This document shows positions 16,978 to 25,761 of a stretch of 64,000 nt of DNA, piece by piece. The notes under the pieces are model-generated. The model was not told the DNA's origin. It did not search any database and saw only the letters and a program-made list of their open reading frames with translations. The stretch's first letter is position 1. The number at the start of each line of letters is the position of its first letter. The translations under genes were made by a program, and so were the position numbers. The stretch comes from Candidatus Gastranaerophilales bacterium (lineage in GTDB: Bacteria > Cyanobacteriota > Vampirovibrionia > Gastranaerophilales > Gastranaerophilaceae): assembly GCA_944324305.1 (NCBI GenBank), contig CALUVV010000003.1, positions 165,750-229,749 of the forward strand, written 5' to 3'.

Positions 16978-17889
16978 ATGAGTATCGGCTCTATTGCGTC
17001 CACAGGGTGGAGATACATTCAACGCGCAGGAAAACTGTATCCCGATTTTGTATTGGGAACGGGAAACGAAGCATTTACACAAGCGATGCGCAGTACTATT
17101 AAAAATAGAGGTAAAAATGGTCAGACATATTTACAGTCAGTCTGGTCGGGAATAAAAGACGGTACTGCAGCGGCTGAAAAGCATAACGGTATACTTGAAA
17201 AACGCCATGGAGGTTTTTGGAAAAATACTTGGGCATCATTAAGATCTTTTCCGAAAAAAGTTGCTCAGGGCTGGCGTGTAGGCGGAAAACTTGCAGATAA
17301 AGCAGGACAAACAGGCTTATCAAAACTATGGTCGCAATTTAAAGGCTCCTTAAGCGGTATCGGAAAAAGAATGCCTTTGTTATTTTCACTAATGGTTGTA
17401 TTACCTGAAATTCCAAATCTCTTTTCAGCATTTAAAGATAAAGGTTTAGCAGGCGGAACTTTAGAAATAGGCAAAACGGCATTAAGATTAGGGGCAGGAA
17501 TGACTGCAGCTGCTATAGGTCAGGCATTAATCCCGATACCTATTGTCGGCGGCATCGTAGGTTATATGGCCGGTGATTGGCTGATGAGTAAATTTACCGG
17601 AAAAAGCCACTCCGAAAAGAAAGCCGAAGCTGAACAGGCACAACAAGAACAGTTAGCACAACAGCAAGCGATGATGCAGCAATACGGAATGAACCCCTTC
17701 GGGACTCAAATATCGCCGTCAGGAATGAATATTCCTCAACAGCAGCTTAATATTCCAAGCCCGACAATAAGCCCGCAAGAGTTAATGGCTATGCAGCGGA
17801 TGCTTTACAACAGCGGAGTAGGAAACCCTTATGATCAAGACTTTATGGCTATGGCATCAGGAATAAATAAACTTAATTTTCAATGTTAA
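16978..17889 (+). CDS. Glycine-zipper membrane protein, lineage-specific (paralogue of 18011-19453)
   Basis: No named family. The 303-aa protein starts with a basic helical region (about residues 1-125), then a hydrophobic block (about 130-205) with glycine spacing of the GxxxG type (LGAGMTAAAIGQ, IPIVGGIVGYMAGDWL), then a Gln/Ala coiled region (QAQQEQLAQQQAMM) and a Pro/Met/Gln-rich tail. The motif PEIP..FSAFKDKG then GT..IGKTA and the GKS..EKKAEAEQ after the last helix recur in the next gene, so the two are paralogues. AGGTAGG precedes the ATG. A strong terminator follows, so it is a single-gene unit. Glycine zippers suggest membrane insertion; the role is unknown. Confidence 0.75.
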   Translation: MSIGSIASTGWRYIQRAGKLYPDFVLGTGNEAFTQAMRSTIKNRGKNGQTYLQSVWSGIKDGTAAAEKHNGILEKRHGGFWKNTWASLRSFPKKVAQGWRVGGKLADKAGQTGLSKLWSQFKGSLSGIGKRMPLLFSLMVVLPEIPNLFSAFKDKGLAGGTLEIGKTALRLGAGMTAAAIGQALIPIPIVGGIVGYMAGDWLMSKFTGKSHSEKKAEAEQAQQEQLAQQQAMMQQYGMNPFGTQISPSGMNIPQQQLNIPSPTISPQELMAMQRMLYNSGVGNPYDQDFMAMASGINKLNFQC

Positions 17890-17891
17890 TT

Positions 17892-17926
17892 AAAAGCCGG
17901 AGATTTAATTAATCGCCGGCTTTTAA
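17892..17926 (+). terminator. Rho-independent terminator
   Basis: AAAAGCCGG (17892-17900) pairs with CCGGCTTTT (17916-17924) directly after the stop at 17889. Confidence 0.85.
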
Positions 17927-17950
17927 TATATTGTTACAAAAAGTCAATTT

Positions 17951-17977
17951 TTGAACAAAAAAATTTTTATATATAAT
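17951..17977 (+). promoter_or_regulatory. Promoter for the 18011 gene
   Basis: TTGAAC (17951-17956) and TATAAT (17972-17977) with a 15-base spacer (16 if read as TTTGAA). GGGG lies between this and the ATG. Confidence 0.6.
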
Positions 17978-18010
17978 ACGGGGAAATAATTTAAAGGGGA
18001 AAACGGATTT

Positions 18011-19453
18011 ATGCCAGGTCCGATAAATAACGATTACTATAAATTAGCGAGTTACGCCGCAGGTGCACAGTTAAACCACAACCCTTTCGGAGTTGAGGCT
18101 CTTAACTCACAATTAATCTTTGCAGGCGCGACAACAGCACTTCCCCTTGCATGGCAGACAGGGAAAGCGGCTCTTTGGGATGCTCCCAAATGGGTCTGGA
18201 AAAATTTCGGGAATTATACATCAGCCTGGCATGAACTTCAGACAAAAAATCAAGCAGCAAAAGATGCAATAAAATATCTTAAAGGTGATAACATATTTCA
18301 AACAATAAATAACAGAAGCAATTATAATTCTTTGCTTGAACTTGAAAAGAAAACAATAGCAAGACCGACTTACGCAGAAATGAGTGCAACAACCAGACCA
18401 AGTGCAAGAGCTAAGTTGTTCAATAAATCAGTAAAAGCAACATATTATGATGAAGCAAGAAAACTAATAGAAGAAGCGAAAGCAAAAAAATTAACAGGTA
18501 AAGAACTTAGAGAACATCTTAAAAAAGTAGATGAAGCAATTGCAAAAGCGGATTTAGAAGTTCATAAAGCCGTAAAATCGGGTCTAATAAAACCCGCAAC
18601 AAAAATGGGAAAAGCCTGGGCAGGCGTAAAAAAATATACAGGTTATGAAGCTTTAGACGGAGCCTTGAAAAAAGGGGCAGCAAGTTCAAATAAAGCGGTA
18701 AGAACAATTGCAAAAGGAGCGAAAGGCGGAGGTATTGCAACTGCTGCAATAGGTCTTGCAATTGAAACGCCTGAAATTATAGAAACATATAAAAAATGCG
18801 GTGCCGGAAAAGGTACAAAGCAGCTCGCAAAAACAACGGCAGTTGTAGCGGCAGAAGGTGTCGGTTACGCCGTAGGTGCCAAAGTCGGAGCAATTGCCGG
18901 AGCGAAATTGGGAGCAACGATAGGTACATGTATCGGCGGTCCTATAGGAACAGCAGTTGGCGGAGCTGTCGGCGCACTTGTCGGTGTCGGGACAGGTATA
19001 TTATGCAGCTGGCTTGCAGGCAAAGGCGTAAAATCCTTAATGGGTAAATCAGAGCTTCAAAAACACAACGAAGCCCAAGCAGAAAAACTTGCCAAAAATG
19101 CAAAAAACTCAAAAGAAGGAAAAGAAAAATTACTGTCAGAAGTCGAGAAAAAAGCAGCAGAAAGCGGCGGCTGCACCGATGAAGAAGTAATAGCGGCATA
19201 TGAAAAATTAACAGCTGCCAAAGAAAATTCAATCTCTCATTCGAGTGATAATAAAACTTATGCGGCAACAAATACATCAAATTACTCGGATGTCCTGAAT
19301 GCCTTAAGTATGCTGGCGGAAGGAAATATCTTTACATCACCGAATAACATGATGTATCAGCCATTTATGCCCTCTATATCAAATATCTTCGGTATGAATA
19401 TGTTTAATATGTATTACCCTTATTATCCTCAAAGTTTGGGAATTGTTGCATAA
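18011..19453 (+). CDS. Large glycine-zipper membrane protein, lineage-specific
   Basis: The 480-aa product of unknown family has a basic, helical N-terminal half (about residues 60-230) and, at about 240-345, a long glycine zipper with repeated GxxxG (GAIAGAKLGATIGTCIGG, then GTAVGGAVGALVGVG). A charged helix (KSELQKHNEAQAEKLAKNAK) and a Tyr/Met/Pro-rich tail ending in YYPYYPQ follow. The order of parts matches the preceding paralogue. The zipper looks like that of pore-forming or membrane-inserting proteins, but there is no signal peptide and the function is not known. Own promoter at 17951 and own terminator at 19457. Confidence 0.75.
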   Translation: MPGPINNDYYKLASYAAGAQLNHNPFGVEALNSQLIFAGATTALPLAWQTGKAALWDAPKWVWKNFGNYTSAWHELQTKNQAAKDAIKYLKGDNIFQTINNRSNYNSLLELEKKTIARPTYAEMSATTRPSARAKLFNKSVKATYYDEARKLIEEAKAKKLTGKELREHLKKVDEAIAKADLEVHKAVKSGLIKPATKMGKAWAGVKKYTGYEALDGALKKGAASSNKAVRTIAKGAKGGGIATAAIGLAIETPEIIETYKKCGAGKGTKQLAKTTAVVAAEGVGYAVGAKVGAIAGAKLGATIGTCIGGPIGTAVGGAVGALVGVGTGILCSWLAGKGVKSLMGKSELQKHNEAQAEKLAKNAKNSKEGKEKLLSEVEKKAAESGGCTDEEVIAAYEKLTAAKENSISHSSDNKTYAATNTSNYSDVLNALSMLAEGNIFTSPNNMMYQPFMPSISNIFGMNMFNMYYPYYPQSLGIVA

Positions 19454-19456
19454 AAA

Positions 19457-19488
19457 AATACCGTTTAAGTAAAAACGGTATTTTTTTT
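19457..19488. terminator. Bidirectional terminator between convergent genes
   Basis: AATACCGTTT (19457-19466) and AAACGGTATT (19473-19482) with A and T runs on both sides serve the 18011 gene and, on the other strand, prepilin-like gene B. Confidence 0.85.
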
Positions 19489-19491
19489 ATT

Positions 19492-20255
19492 TTAATAATT
19501 CATTTCCCAGTTGTCATTCAAAATCTTTCCAAAGCATCCGCGCCAACTAGCACTTGAAGATATACACGAAGAATTATATATACCCTCTCTTTGTTCCTTA
19601 GTTAATGGAGCAGGATTAACATCATCCCCATCATCGATAAGTCCATTATTATATAATTTTAAAGCAAACATATCACGGCCGGCAATATTGGGCCCCTTTT
19701 GACCGTTTATATCAACATCAATTTTTGCGATATAGGCAGCATTACCAGTGTTATAACTGTAACCTAATGAAGCACCACTTGCGAGTGTTACATAAGCAGC
19801 CAAATATGTTCCTTCAGCAGCAACACCGCTTATTTTTTTGTATTCAGAATTCGGAGCAAAACATGGAGTACTATCAGCTCCGCAATCCTGTACAATCTTA
19901 AATGACGTTTTTATAAAATTATCAAGGCCCGCCTGTGAGTTAATACCTGCTTCTTTTAAATTTACAGCGTTATTATCTGTTTGAAATCTCATAGCAGCCT
20001 GCGACAACTCATTATAAACTTTATGAAGCTGCGTGACATAAGTTTTCTTTTGATGGTTTTGCATTAAAGAAGGCACGGTCATAGCAGATACCACGCCGAT
20101 AATACCTAAAGTTACCAAAACTTCAGCAAGTGTAAACGCAGGAGCTGAGCCTAAAGTACGCCCCCCCCCCGACTGCTGCGCAGGTAGACACCACAACACA
20201 ATAATTGTGGTATTTCTAGCACTCTGGCAGCTGTTTGATTGAAATGTTTAATCAT
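19492..20255 (-). CDS. Prepilin-like secreted protein B; G10 tract puts start and body out of frame
   Basis: The ATG at 20255 follows AAAGGAG and opens a leader (MIKHFNQTAARVLEIP...) that runs into ten G (20161-20170) and then stops at a TAG. With eleven G it would continue as RGGGRTLGSAPA-FTLAEVLVTLGIIGV, a prepilin N-terminus with Ala-Phe at the cleavage point and Glu at +5. The body adds a periplasmic domain with Cys pairs, the DINGQKGPNIAGRDMF segment typical of this family, and the C-terminal WRGCFGKILNDNWEMNY. A GTG at 20199 opens the body frame but has no ribosome-binding site. A TTGAAA-17-TATAAT promoter lies at 20281-20309. The first 266 bases are nearly the same as in gene C. Confidence 0.82.
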
Positions 20256-20276
20256 TATTGCTCCTTTCATTATTAA
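20011..20276 (-). repeat. 266-bp 5' module, nearly identical to 25517-25782
   Basis: Aligned without gaps at a constant offset of 5506 bases, this segment differs from 25517-25782 at only a handful of positions. It covers the ribosome-binding site, leader, G10 tract, cleavage site and N-terminal helix. Beyond it the two genes diverge strongly. Confidence 0.85.
20161..20170 (-). repeat. G10 tract in prepilin-like gene B
   Basis: Ten G in gene sense, out of frame at this length; in frame at eight or eleven. Confidence 0.9.
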
Positions 20277-20280
20277 AATT

Positions 20281-20309
20281 ATTATATCACTAAAAAGACC
20301 GTTTTTCAA
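20281..20309 (-). promoter_or_regulatory. Promoter of prepilin-like gene B
   Basis: On the minus strand TTGAAA (20309-20304), 17-base spacer, TATAAT (20286-20281). The -35 box lies in the loop of the terminator of the upstream small gene. Confidence 0.7.
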
Positions 20310-20323
20310 TAAACGGTCTTTTT
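20292..20323 (-). terminator. Terminator after the 57-aa gene
   Basis: AAAAAGACCGTTT (20292-20304) pairs with AAACGGTCTTTTT (20311-20323). It lies seven bases after the stop of the 20330-20503 gene and overlaps the gene B promoter. Confidence 0.8.
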
Positions 20324-20329
20324 GTTGTT

Positions 20330-20503
20330 TTAAAGTGATTGAACGTTAAAATCTCTTTCCGACTTACTTGAAGTACATTCTAATACGTTTCTGATAAAAC
20401 GTTCAATTGTCGATTCCATAGAAGATATTTCTTCTTTAAGGGCTTTGTAACTCTCCTCCCTTACATCTCTAAGGGCGTTTTCAAAAATTTCATCATGATA
20501 CAT
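20330..20503 (-). CDS. 57-aa helical protein, hypothetical
   Basis: A short frame starts at ATG 20503, seven bases after AAGGAG, and ends in TAA at 20330. The product (MYHDEIFENALRDVREESYK... ending DFNVQSL) is charged and predicted helical with heptad-like spacing, one Cys and no membrane segment. A terminator follows directly. The coding potential rests on the good ribosome-binding site, the matching terminator and a biased, stop-free reading frame. No family recognised. Its leader (20511-20580) contains possible alternative base pairing. Confidence 0.6.
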   Translation of the reverse strand: MYHDEIFENALRDVREESYKALKEEISSMESTIERFIRNVLECTSSKSERDFNVQSL

Positions 20504-20520
20504 GACACATCTCCTTGTTT

Positions 20521-20574
20521 AATTACCTTTGTAGACTTTCGCCGGTAATTTGCAGGTTACCTTTCAAAGGCTAC
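20521..20574 (-). promoter_or_regulatory. Possible structured leader of the 57-aa gene
   Basis: GTAG (20531-20534) and CTAC (20571-20574) enclose GGTAA (20544-20548) paired with TTACC (20557-20561). A second copy of TTACCTTT lies at 20523-20530, next to the ribosome-binding site, so GGTAA has two possible partners. This could be a translational switch or chance. No known riboswitch class recognised. Confidence 0.3.
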
Positions 20575-20707
20575 TTCACATATTCCCATAACGGAACATT
20601 TTGGAACATTCTTTAAGAATATTTATAATATTGTTACAAAATTTATTATTCCTACAAAATAAAATAAGTTTAATGTATGATATTAAAATGTATACAGGGG
20701 AAGTAGA

Positions 20708-21544
20708 ATGGCAACTGATTTTCTAACAAGTTATGATTATTATTCAAGCAGACGTGATATGGAAGTCATATCAAACATTGTTGAGTCTTTAAAGAAAATA
20801 TTGGAAGAAGATAAACTGCAAACTCAGCCTTTATTTTTAAAAACGTCTGAAAATCTTATTTTGAATATTGCAAGAAAAGTAGTTCAGGAAAAAAAGAAAA
20901 CTTTTCTTATAGGGATTACGGGTGAAAGCGCATCGGGAAAAACCGTGTTTGTTGATAATACGATTAAAGCCTGTGTTAAAGAAAAAAAAGAAGGTATATA
21001 TACGGTTATCCGCTGTGATGATTACTATAAAGACACTTCCGAAGAACTTAAACAAGCCGGAAGCTATGAAGCTTTATTTAAAACAGGTTTCAGCTTTGAC
21101 ACCCCTGATGTTATTGATTTGGAATTAATGAAGAAACATCTAATGAAATTAAAGTCAGGTAAAGAAATAACTTCGCCCAGATACGATTTCGTAACCTGTG
21201 TGTCTGATCCGGACGGAGACGTTAAAAAACCTGCAAAAGTTGTTCTTACAGAAGGTTTATATGTTCTGAACGAAGGTGTCAGAGATATTATGGACGTAAA
21301 AGTTTATGTCTATACGCCTCTTGAGGTTATCAAAGAAAGATGGTATAAGCGCGCAGCACTCAGAGGGAAAACAGGCAAAGCGGCTGATTTGCAATTTCAG
21401 GACGTAAACAGAACCGCGCAGCAGTATATCAGACCCGCTTACCAGATATCAGATGCCGTCATTAACGGTATGGTTTCACAGGAATATATTCAGGAAATAA
21501 CCGATAAAATATTTAATACTTTAAAAAATATTGTCGAATACTAA
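20708..21544 (+). CDS. Uridine kinase/phosphoribulokinase-family protein
   Basis: The 278-aa protein has a Walker A motif GESASGKT (about residues 72-79), the family's IRCDDYYKD segment for substrate binding, the SFDTPDVIDL region that parallels the FDhPdA segment of uridine kinases, and VVLTEGLYVL for Walker B. It probably phosphorylates uridine or cytidine for pyrimidine salvage in the cytoplasm. An extra N-terminal region of about 65 residues is unusual for Udk (about 210 aa), so the true substrate could differ. GGGGAAG lies before the ATG. It shares a bidirectional terminator with the convergent Cys-rich gene. Confidence 0.75.
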   Translation: MATDFLTSYDYYSSRRDMEVISNIVESLKKILEEDKLQTQPLFLKTSENLILNIARKVVQEKKKTFLIGITGESASGKTVFVDNTIKACVKEKKEGIYTVIRCDDYYKDTSEELKQAGSYEALFKTGFSFDTPDVIDLELMKKHLMKLKSGKEITSPRYDFVTCVSDPDGDVKKPAKVVLTEGLYVLNEGVRDIMDVKVYVYTPLEVIKERWYKRAALRGKTGKAADLQFQDVNRTAQQYIRPAYQISDAVINGMVSQEYIQEITDKIFNTLKNIVEY

Positions 21545-21577
21545 AAAAGAGCCCTATAGAAAAGGGCTCTTTTTTCT
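21543..21577. terminator. Bidirectional terminator
   Basis: GAGCCCT (21549-21555) and AGGGCTC (21563-21569) with flanking A and T runs lie between the convergent genes ending at 21544 and 21578. Confidence 0.9.
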
Positions 21578-21940
21578 TTAGTACTTATTCATGCAAGGGC
21601 ATTTAGGCTGTACAGGCTGAATATATATTCTTTCACATGTCGGGCAGGCAGGTTCTGCAAATGCTTTTCTGCAGGTCGGGCAAGGTTTTATTTTAACCTT
21701 GGTGCATTCATCACATTTAACCTTTTTTACCTTGCATTTATTGCAATTTTTAAAGCCTGTAAAGGGATTAAGACTGAAATTAGTTTTGTTTTCTCCGATA
21801 CCTATATAAGGCAGAGGATTAAGGTAAGAAAGATAAGGTAAAGGATTTAAAGACTGAACACCTTCCCAGGCTGCAAATGCGCCCTGTGTCGATAAAGTAA
21901 GAGCACCGATAAGTGCTAAAGAAATACATAAGTTTTTCAT
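21578..21940 (-). CDS. Secreted small CxxC-rich protein
   Basis: This 120-aa protein begins with a clear Sec signal peptide (MKNLCISLALIGALTLSTQGAFA, likely cut after Ala at about residue 23). The middle is Leu/Pro/Tyr-rich. The last 55 residues carry about ten Cys in repeated CxxC pairs: CNKCKVKKVKCDEC, CPTCRKAF, CPTCERIY and CPCMNKY. That suggests a metal-binding or disulfide-rich exported protein. No family recognised. It is transcribed alone and converges on the uridine-kinase-like gene. Confidence 0.7.
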   Translation of the reverse strand: MKNLCISLALIGALTLSTQGAFAAWEGVQSLNPLPYLSYLNPLPYIGIGENKTNFSLNPFTGFKNCNKCKVKKVKCDECTKVKIKPCPTCRKAFAEPACPTCERIYIQPVQPKCPCMNKY

Positions 21941-22070
21941 AAAATACTCCCATAAAAAATTTCTAATATATGCAAAATTTAATTCACATAACCATTTTAA
22001 ACTCTATGTGAATTTTTACTATATCCGACTGAGCAATAGTGCTTATTCTTTTGAACTAGGAGAAAATAAT

Positions 22071-22103
22071 AAAAAAAGGACTGGCAAAATTACCAATCCT
22101 TTT
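22071..22103 (-). terminator. Terminator of the SLH gene
   Basis: A stem with two mismatches around AAAAGGA/TCCTTTT (22074-22103) is followed on the minus strand by A/T-rich sequence and lies 20 bases after the SLH stop. Confidence 0.65.
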
Positions 22104-22124
22104 AATTTCTTACTGATATTCTGA

Positions 22125-23384
22125 TTACTTAGAAACAACTGCATCATCAAGCAGGATTACATAAATATTTTCACCTGCTTTAGCATGATATTTAAGCCCC
22201 GGAGTAACCAAACCGGTAATTAAGCCTACAGCAGCACCCACAGGAGCACCTATAGCAATACCGGTACCGATTTTTGTAGGATCAGGAATAAACGCAAATC
22301 CGACACCTGCACCGATACCTACAGCACTTCCGCCTGCCGTGCAGAGTAACAACTTACCTGCAGTCATCCACGGTCCTTCTTTTAAAGAGTAATCTTTAGA
22401 GAAAGGTTTTGCATTGAATGCGAGTTCTTTGCCGTTAGGTAAAATAATTTTGCATAATTGCGGATATACTCTTGCGTTTTTGTTAAATTTCTTTTGATGT
22501 TTAATGTTGTTAATTTTAGCAATAAACTTAGTTCCTGCAGGAATTACCAGTGAGCCTTCTTCCGTGCAGATATCTTCTTTAGCAACGAAAGTTACAATAT
22601 CTCCAGCTTTGTGATCTTCAGATTTAAATTTATCTTCAAAAGCTACAACAAGAACGTTTCCTTGTTCCACAACACTTTGAATATTATTGATTTTTACCTG
22701 ATTGTTAGGAGCTTTTCTTGTAACATCAAGATGTTCAATTCTTGTAGTTCCGATATATTCCTGTTTAACCAAATCCAATTTAGCTTTAAGTCTTGCTAAA
22801 AGAACCGCAGCTTCCGCTCTTGATAAATTATCGTTAGGTCTCAATTCTCTTGAATCGGGATAATTCACATAAATACCGTAATTAATGGTTTTTGCATAAA
22901 CATTTTTAGCCCATGCGGGAATTGCTGATGCATCTTTGAATTGGTTTAGAATAGATTTATCAGCATTCATATCTTTTGTAATATGGCTGATAACTGATTG
23001 AGCTTCGGATCTCAAAACAATTCTGTTCGGCTGGAATGTACCGTCAGGATAACCATAAACCAACCCTAACTGTTGTGAACGTAAAATATTGTCATAGTTA
23101 GGGTTAGCAGCTGTAACATCTGAAAATTTATTTGTAATATTTACATTTAAATTTTCGTTAGATAAAACTTTTAAAAGAGCATTAACAAATTCAACTCTTG
23201 TCATACTTCCTTCAGGGTTAAAACGATTACCCGAAAGAGACATAATACTGTTGTCAACAACAATATTAATTTCTTTACTTGCCCAATAATTTGAACCTAC
23301 ATCCGCAATAGATGCAGCCAAAACAGGCACGGCATTTAATGCCAGCAAGCACAGAGCCATAAGCCCGGATACAAATTTCTTCAT
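22125..23384 (-). CDS. SLH-domain surface protein with C-terminal glycine zipper
   Basis: The 419-aa product has a Sec signal peptide (about residues 1-23, ending VPVLAA) and three S-layer homology domains: IADVGSNYWASKEIN, then FSDVTAANPNYDNILR with YGYPDGTFQPN, then FKDASAIPAWAKNVY. SLH domains bind cell-wall polymers, so it should lie in the periplasm or envelope. The C-terminal part (about 210-419) has a beta-rich region and a glycine zipper (GGSAVGIGAGVGFAF, then GAPVGAAVGLITGLV). Cyanobacterial porins carry one SLH domain and a barrel; this protein is different. AGGAAGTAAG precedes the ATG. Single-gene unit. Confidence 0.85.
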   Translation of the reverse strand: MKKFVSGLMALCLLALNAVPVLAASIADVGSNYWASKEINIVVDNSIMSLSGNRFNPEGSMTRVEFVNALLKVLSNENLNVNITNKFSDVTAANPNYDNILRSQQLGLVYGYPDGTFQPNRIVLRSEAQSVISHITKDMNADKSILNQFKDASAIPAWAKNVYAKTINYGIYVNYPDSRELRPNDNLSRAEAAVLLARLKAKLDLVKQEYIGTTRIEHLDVTRKAPNNQVKINNIQSVVEQGNVLVVAFEDKFKSEDHKAGDIVTFVAKEDICTEEGSLVIPAGTKFIAKINNIKHQKKFNKNARVYPQLCKIILPNGKELAFNAKPFSKDYSLKEGPWMTAGKLLLCTAGGSAVGIGAGVGFAFIPDPTKIGTGIAIGAPVGAAVGLITGLVTPGLKYHAKAGENIYVILLDDAVVSK

Positions 23385-23505
23385 TTTCTTACTTCCTCAT
23401 ATTTACTAGTAAACCTTTTTCGTGTAAGATTATAACGTACATTTTAATTTTTGTAAACATGTAAGTTATTATTTTAATTATTTACCCAATATAGAAAGGA
23501 AAATT

Positions 23506-24948
23506 ATGGATAATTACACTATGACGAAAATTGTTGCAACACTTGGACCTGCAACATCTACGAAAGAAAAAATCAGAGAGCTTTTTAAAGCAGGCGTAAC
23601 CATGTTCAGATTAAATTCTTCGCATGGCGATGTCGAAATGCACAAAACAAATTTGTCTTATATCAGAGAAATCGAACAGGAAGAAAAAAAGTTAATCCCG
23701 GTATTATTAGACCTTCAAGGGCCGAAAATCAGAATAGGTAATTTACCGGAATCAATCGAAATTCACAAAGGCGATATTTTGAAATTCCGCCACCAGCCTG
23801 AAGTTACCGGTGATATTCTTCCAGTTGACTACAAAGGGATGGCAGATGACGTTACTCCCGGTGAAAAAATAATGATAGATGACGGTAAAATTCAGCTTGA
23901 AGTAAAAAAAGTTGAAGACAGAGTTATATTTGCCGAAGTATTAACGGACGGCCTGCTAAAACAAAGAAAGGGTATCAATATCCCGGGTTCTCAAGGCAGT
24001 CTTGATGTTTTAACCGAAAGAGATATTAAATTCGTTGAATTTGCAGCACATAATGACATTGACTATTTGGGCTTATCTTTTGTAAGGGAAGCTTCTGACG
24101 TAGTTAAGTTAAGAGAATTATTGGAAAGCCATGGAAACACAACAGCCAGAATTATTTCTAAAATCGAAAAACCTCAGGCTGTAGAAAATATCGATGCAAT
24201 TATCGAAGTTTCTGACGGTATTATGGTTGCCAGAGGAGATTTGGGAATTGAAATTTCAAACGAAAAAGTACCTATTGTTCAGAAAACAGTTATCAGAAAA
24301 GCTAATGCAAAAAGAAAAGTTGTTATTGTTGCAACACAAATGCTTGACAGTATGATTGAAAATCCTATTCCGACACGTGCGGAAACTTCTGACGTTGCAA
24401 ACGCAATTTTAGACGGAACAGACGCGATTATGTTATCAGGCGAAACAGCAGCAGGTGCATATCCTGTAGAAGCCGTTTCAATGATGAAAAAAATTGCCGA
24501 CAATGTTGAAGAATCTCCGTTTATGAGAAAAAATAAATTTCCTCGCAGAATGATTGAAGAAGAAAAAGATTCGCAGGCAATGGCAATCGGTATGTCAATT
24601 GCTGATATGACAAGAAAAATGAATATTAAAGCCGTAATTGCTTTAACAGGAAGCGGATTTACCGCCTCTATGCTTGCAGAAGGGAAATTAAGCGTTCCCA
24701 TCTTTGCTTGCTGCCCGAACAGAAATATATGCAGAGATATTAAATTATACAGAGGCGTTTATCCTATTCCGTTAAACTTCAATGCATCTATTGATAAGAA
24801 ATCTTTACTTGAAATGGATAAATTCTTAATTGAAAGATTAAGTCTTGAAAAAGGCGATTATGTGGTAGTAACAGGTTCAGTACCGGAACTTCTGGTTGGT
24901 GGCACAAACTTTATTAAAATCCATAAAATCGGCTTGTTAAGCGAATAA
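23506..24948 (+). CDS. pyk: Pyruvate kinase
   Basis: Pyruvate kinase makes pyruvate and ATP from phosphoenolpyruvate, the last step of glycolysis. The 480-aa product has all core motifs: KIVATLGPA, FRLNSSHG, LDLQGPKIRIG, the active-site Lys in IISKIEKPQA, IMVARGDLGIE and ATQMLDSMIENPIPTRAE, and a C-terminal allosteric domain with ALTGSGFTAS. It has no extra C-terminal phosphotransfer domain. AAAGGAAAA lies before the ATG. Its terminator is shared with prepilin-like gene C. Confidence 0.97.
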   Translation: MDNYTMTKIVATLGPATSTKEKIRELFKAGVTMFRLNSSHGDVEMHKTNLSYIREIEQEEKKLIPVLLDLQGPKIRIGNLPESIEIHKGDILKFRHQPEVTGDILPVDYKGMADDVTPGEKIMIDDGKIQLEVKKVEDRVIFAEVLTDGLLKQRKGINIPGSQGSLDVLTERDIKFVEFAAHNDIDYLGLSFVREASDVVKLRELLESHGNTTARIISKIEKPQAVENIDAIIEVSDGIMVARGDLGIEISNEKVPIVQKTVIRKANAKRKVVIVATQMLDSMIENPIPTRAETSDVANAILDGTDAIMLSGETAAGAYPVEAVSMMKKIADNVEESPFMRKNKFPRRMIEEEKDSQAMAIGMSIADMTRKMNIKAVIALTGSGFTASMLAEGKLSVPIFACCPNRNICRDIKLYRGVYPIPLNFNASIDKKSLLEMDKFLIERLSLEKGDYVVVTGSVPELLVGGTNFIKIHKIGLLSE

Positions 24949-24953
24949 ATATT

Positions 24954-24985
24954 AAAAAGCCCCGTTATTTACGGGGCTTTTTTTA
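24954..24985. terminator. Bidirectional terminator between pyk and prepilin-like gene C
   Basis: AAAAAGCCCCGT (24954-24965) pairs with ACGGGGCTTTTT (24971-24982), with T runs on both strands. Confidence 0.9.
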
Positions 24986-25761
24986 GTAATTCATTTCCCA
25001 GTTATCATTAAGAAGTTTTCCAAAGCAGCCATAGCCTGTCTTACCTTGCAAACAATTACGGTTGAATAATTCTTCTCTTTGATCTTTAGATAATGGCGGT
25101 TGTAATGCGTTACTAACTTCTATTTCATCTATAGTCCCATCAGCATAAATGCCGACATTAAAAAAGTCACGTCCCTGAATATTAGGACCTTTTTGTCCGT
25201 TAGTATCAATCAAAAGATTTATTACAGATTGGTAACTGGAACCGCCTTTTCCCGAGTAGTAATATCCCGGTCTTATAGAGGCACCGCTTGCCAGTACATA
25301 CGCAGTTTTATTTACTTCATATCCTGACACAACAGTACCGTTAATTGATTTGTATGAAGAGGCAAAACAAGGAGTTATCTTATTTTCACAAGTTTGGACA
25401 ACTTTAAAATTAGAAGTTATAAACTCATTTGCTTTTGCTTGAGAATTTATGCCTGCTTCCATCAAATTTAAAGCATTTTTTTCAGTCATATACTGTACGG
25501 CAGCCTGCTGTATTTCATTATAAACTTTATGAAGCTGCGTGACATAAGTCTTCTTTTGATGGTTTTGCATTAAAGAAGGCACGGTCATAGCAGATACCAC
25601 GCCGATAATACCTAAAGTTACCAAAACTTCAGCAAGTGTAAACGCAGGAGCTGAGCCTAGAGTACGCCCCCCCCCCGACTGCTGCGCAGGTAGACACAAC
25701 AACACAATAATTGTGATATTTCTAGCACTCTGGCAGCTGTTTGATTGAAATGTTTAATCAT
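24983..25761 (-). CDS. Prepilin-like secreted protein C; G10 tract puts start and body out of frame
   Basis: The ATG at 25761 (after AAAGGAG) opens the same leader type as gene B (MIKHFNQTAARVLEIS...). Ten G (25667-25676) lead it to a TAG; eleven would read on into RTLGSAPA-FTLAEVLVTLGIIGV. The body has a helix, Cys residues, the DTNGQKGPNIQGRDFF segment and a C-terminal YGCFGKLLNDNWEMNY. A GTG start at 25705 gives an open body frame but lacks a ribosome-binding site. Its 5' 266 bases are almost the same as gene B while the rest differs, so one head has been joined to different tails by duplication or gene conversion. Promoter at 25796. Confidence 0.82.

Noticed and set aside
19492..20199. 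GTG start at 20199 for prepilin gene B (and 25705 for gene C) as the true start
   Set aside because: Neither has a ribosome-binding site, whereas the ATGs at 20255 and 25761 follow AAAGGAG and match the leader of gene A; the frame break at the G tract explains why the GTG appears first.
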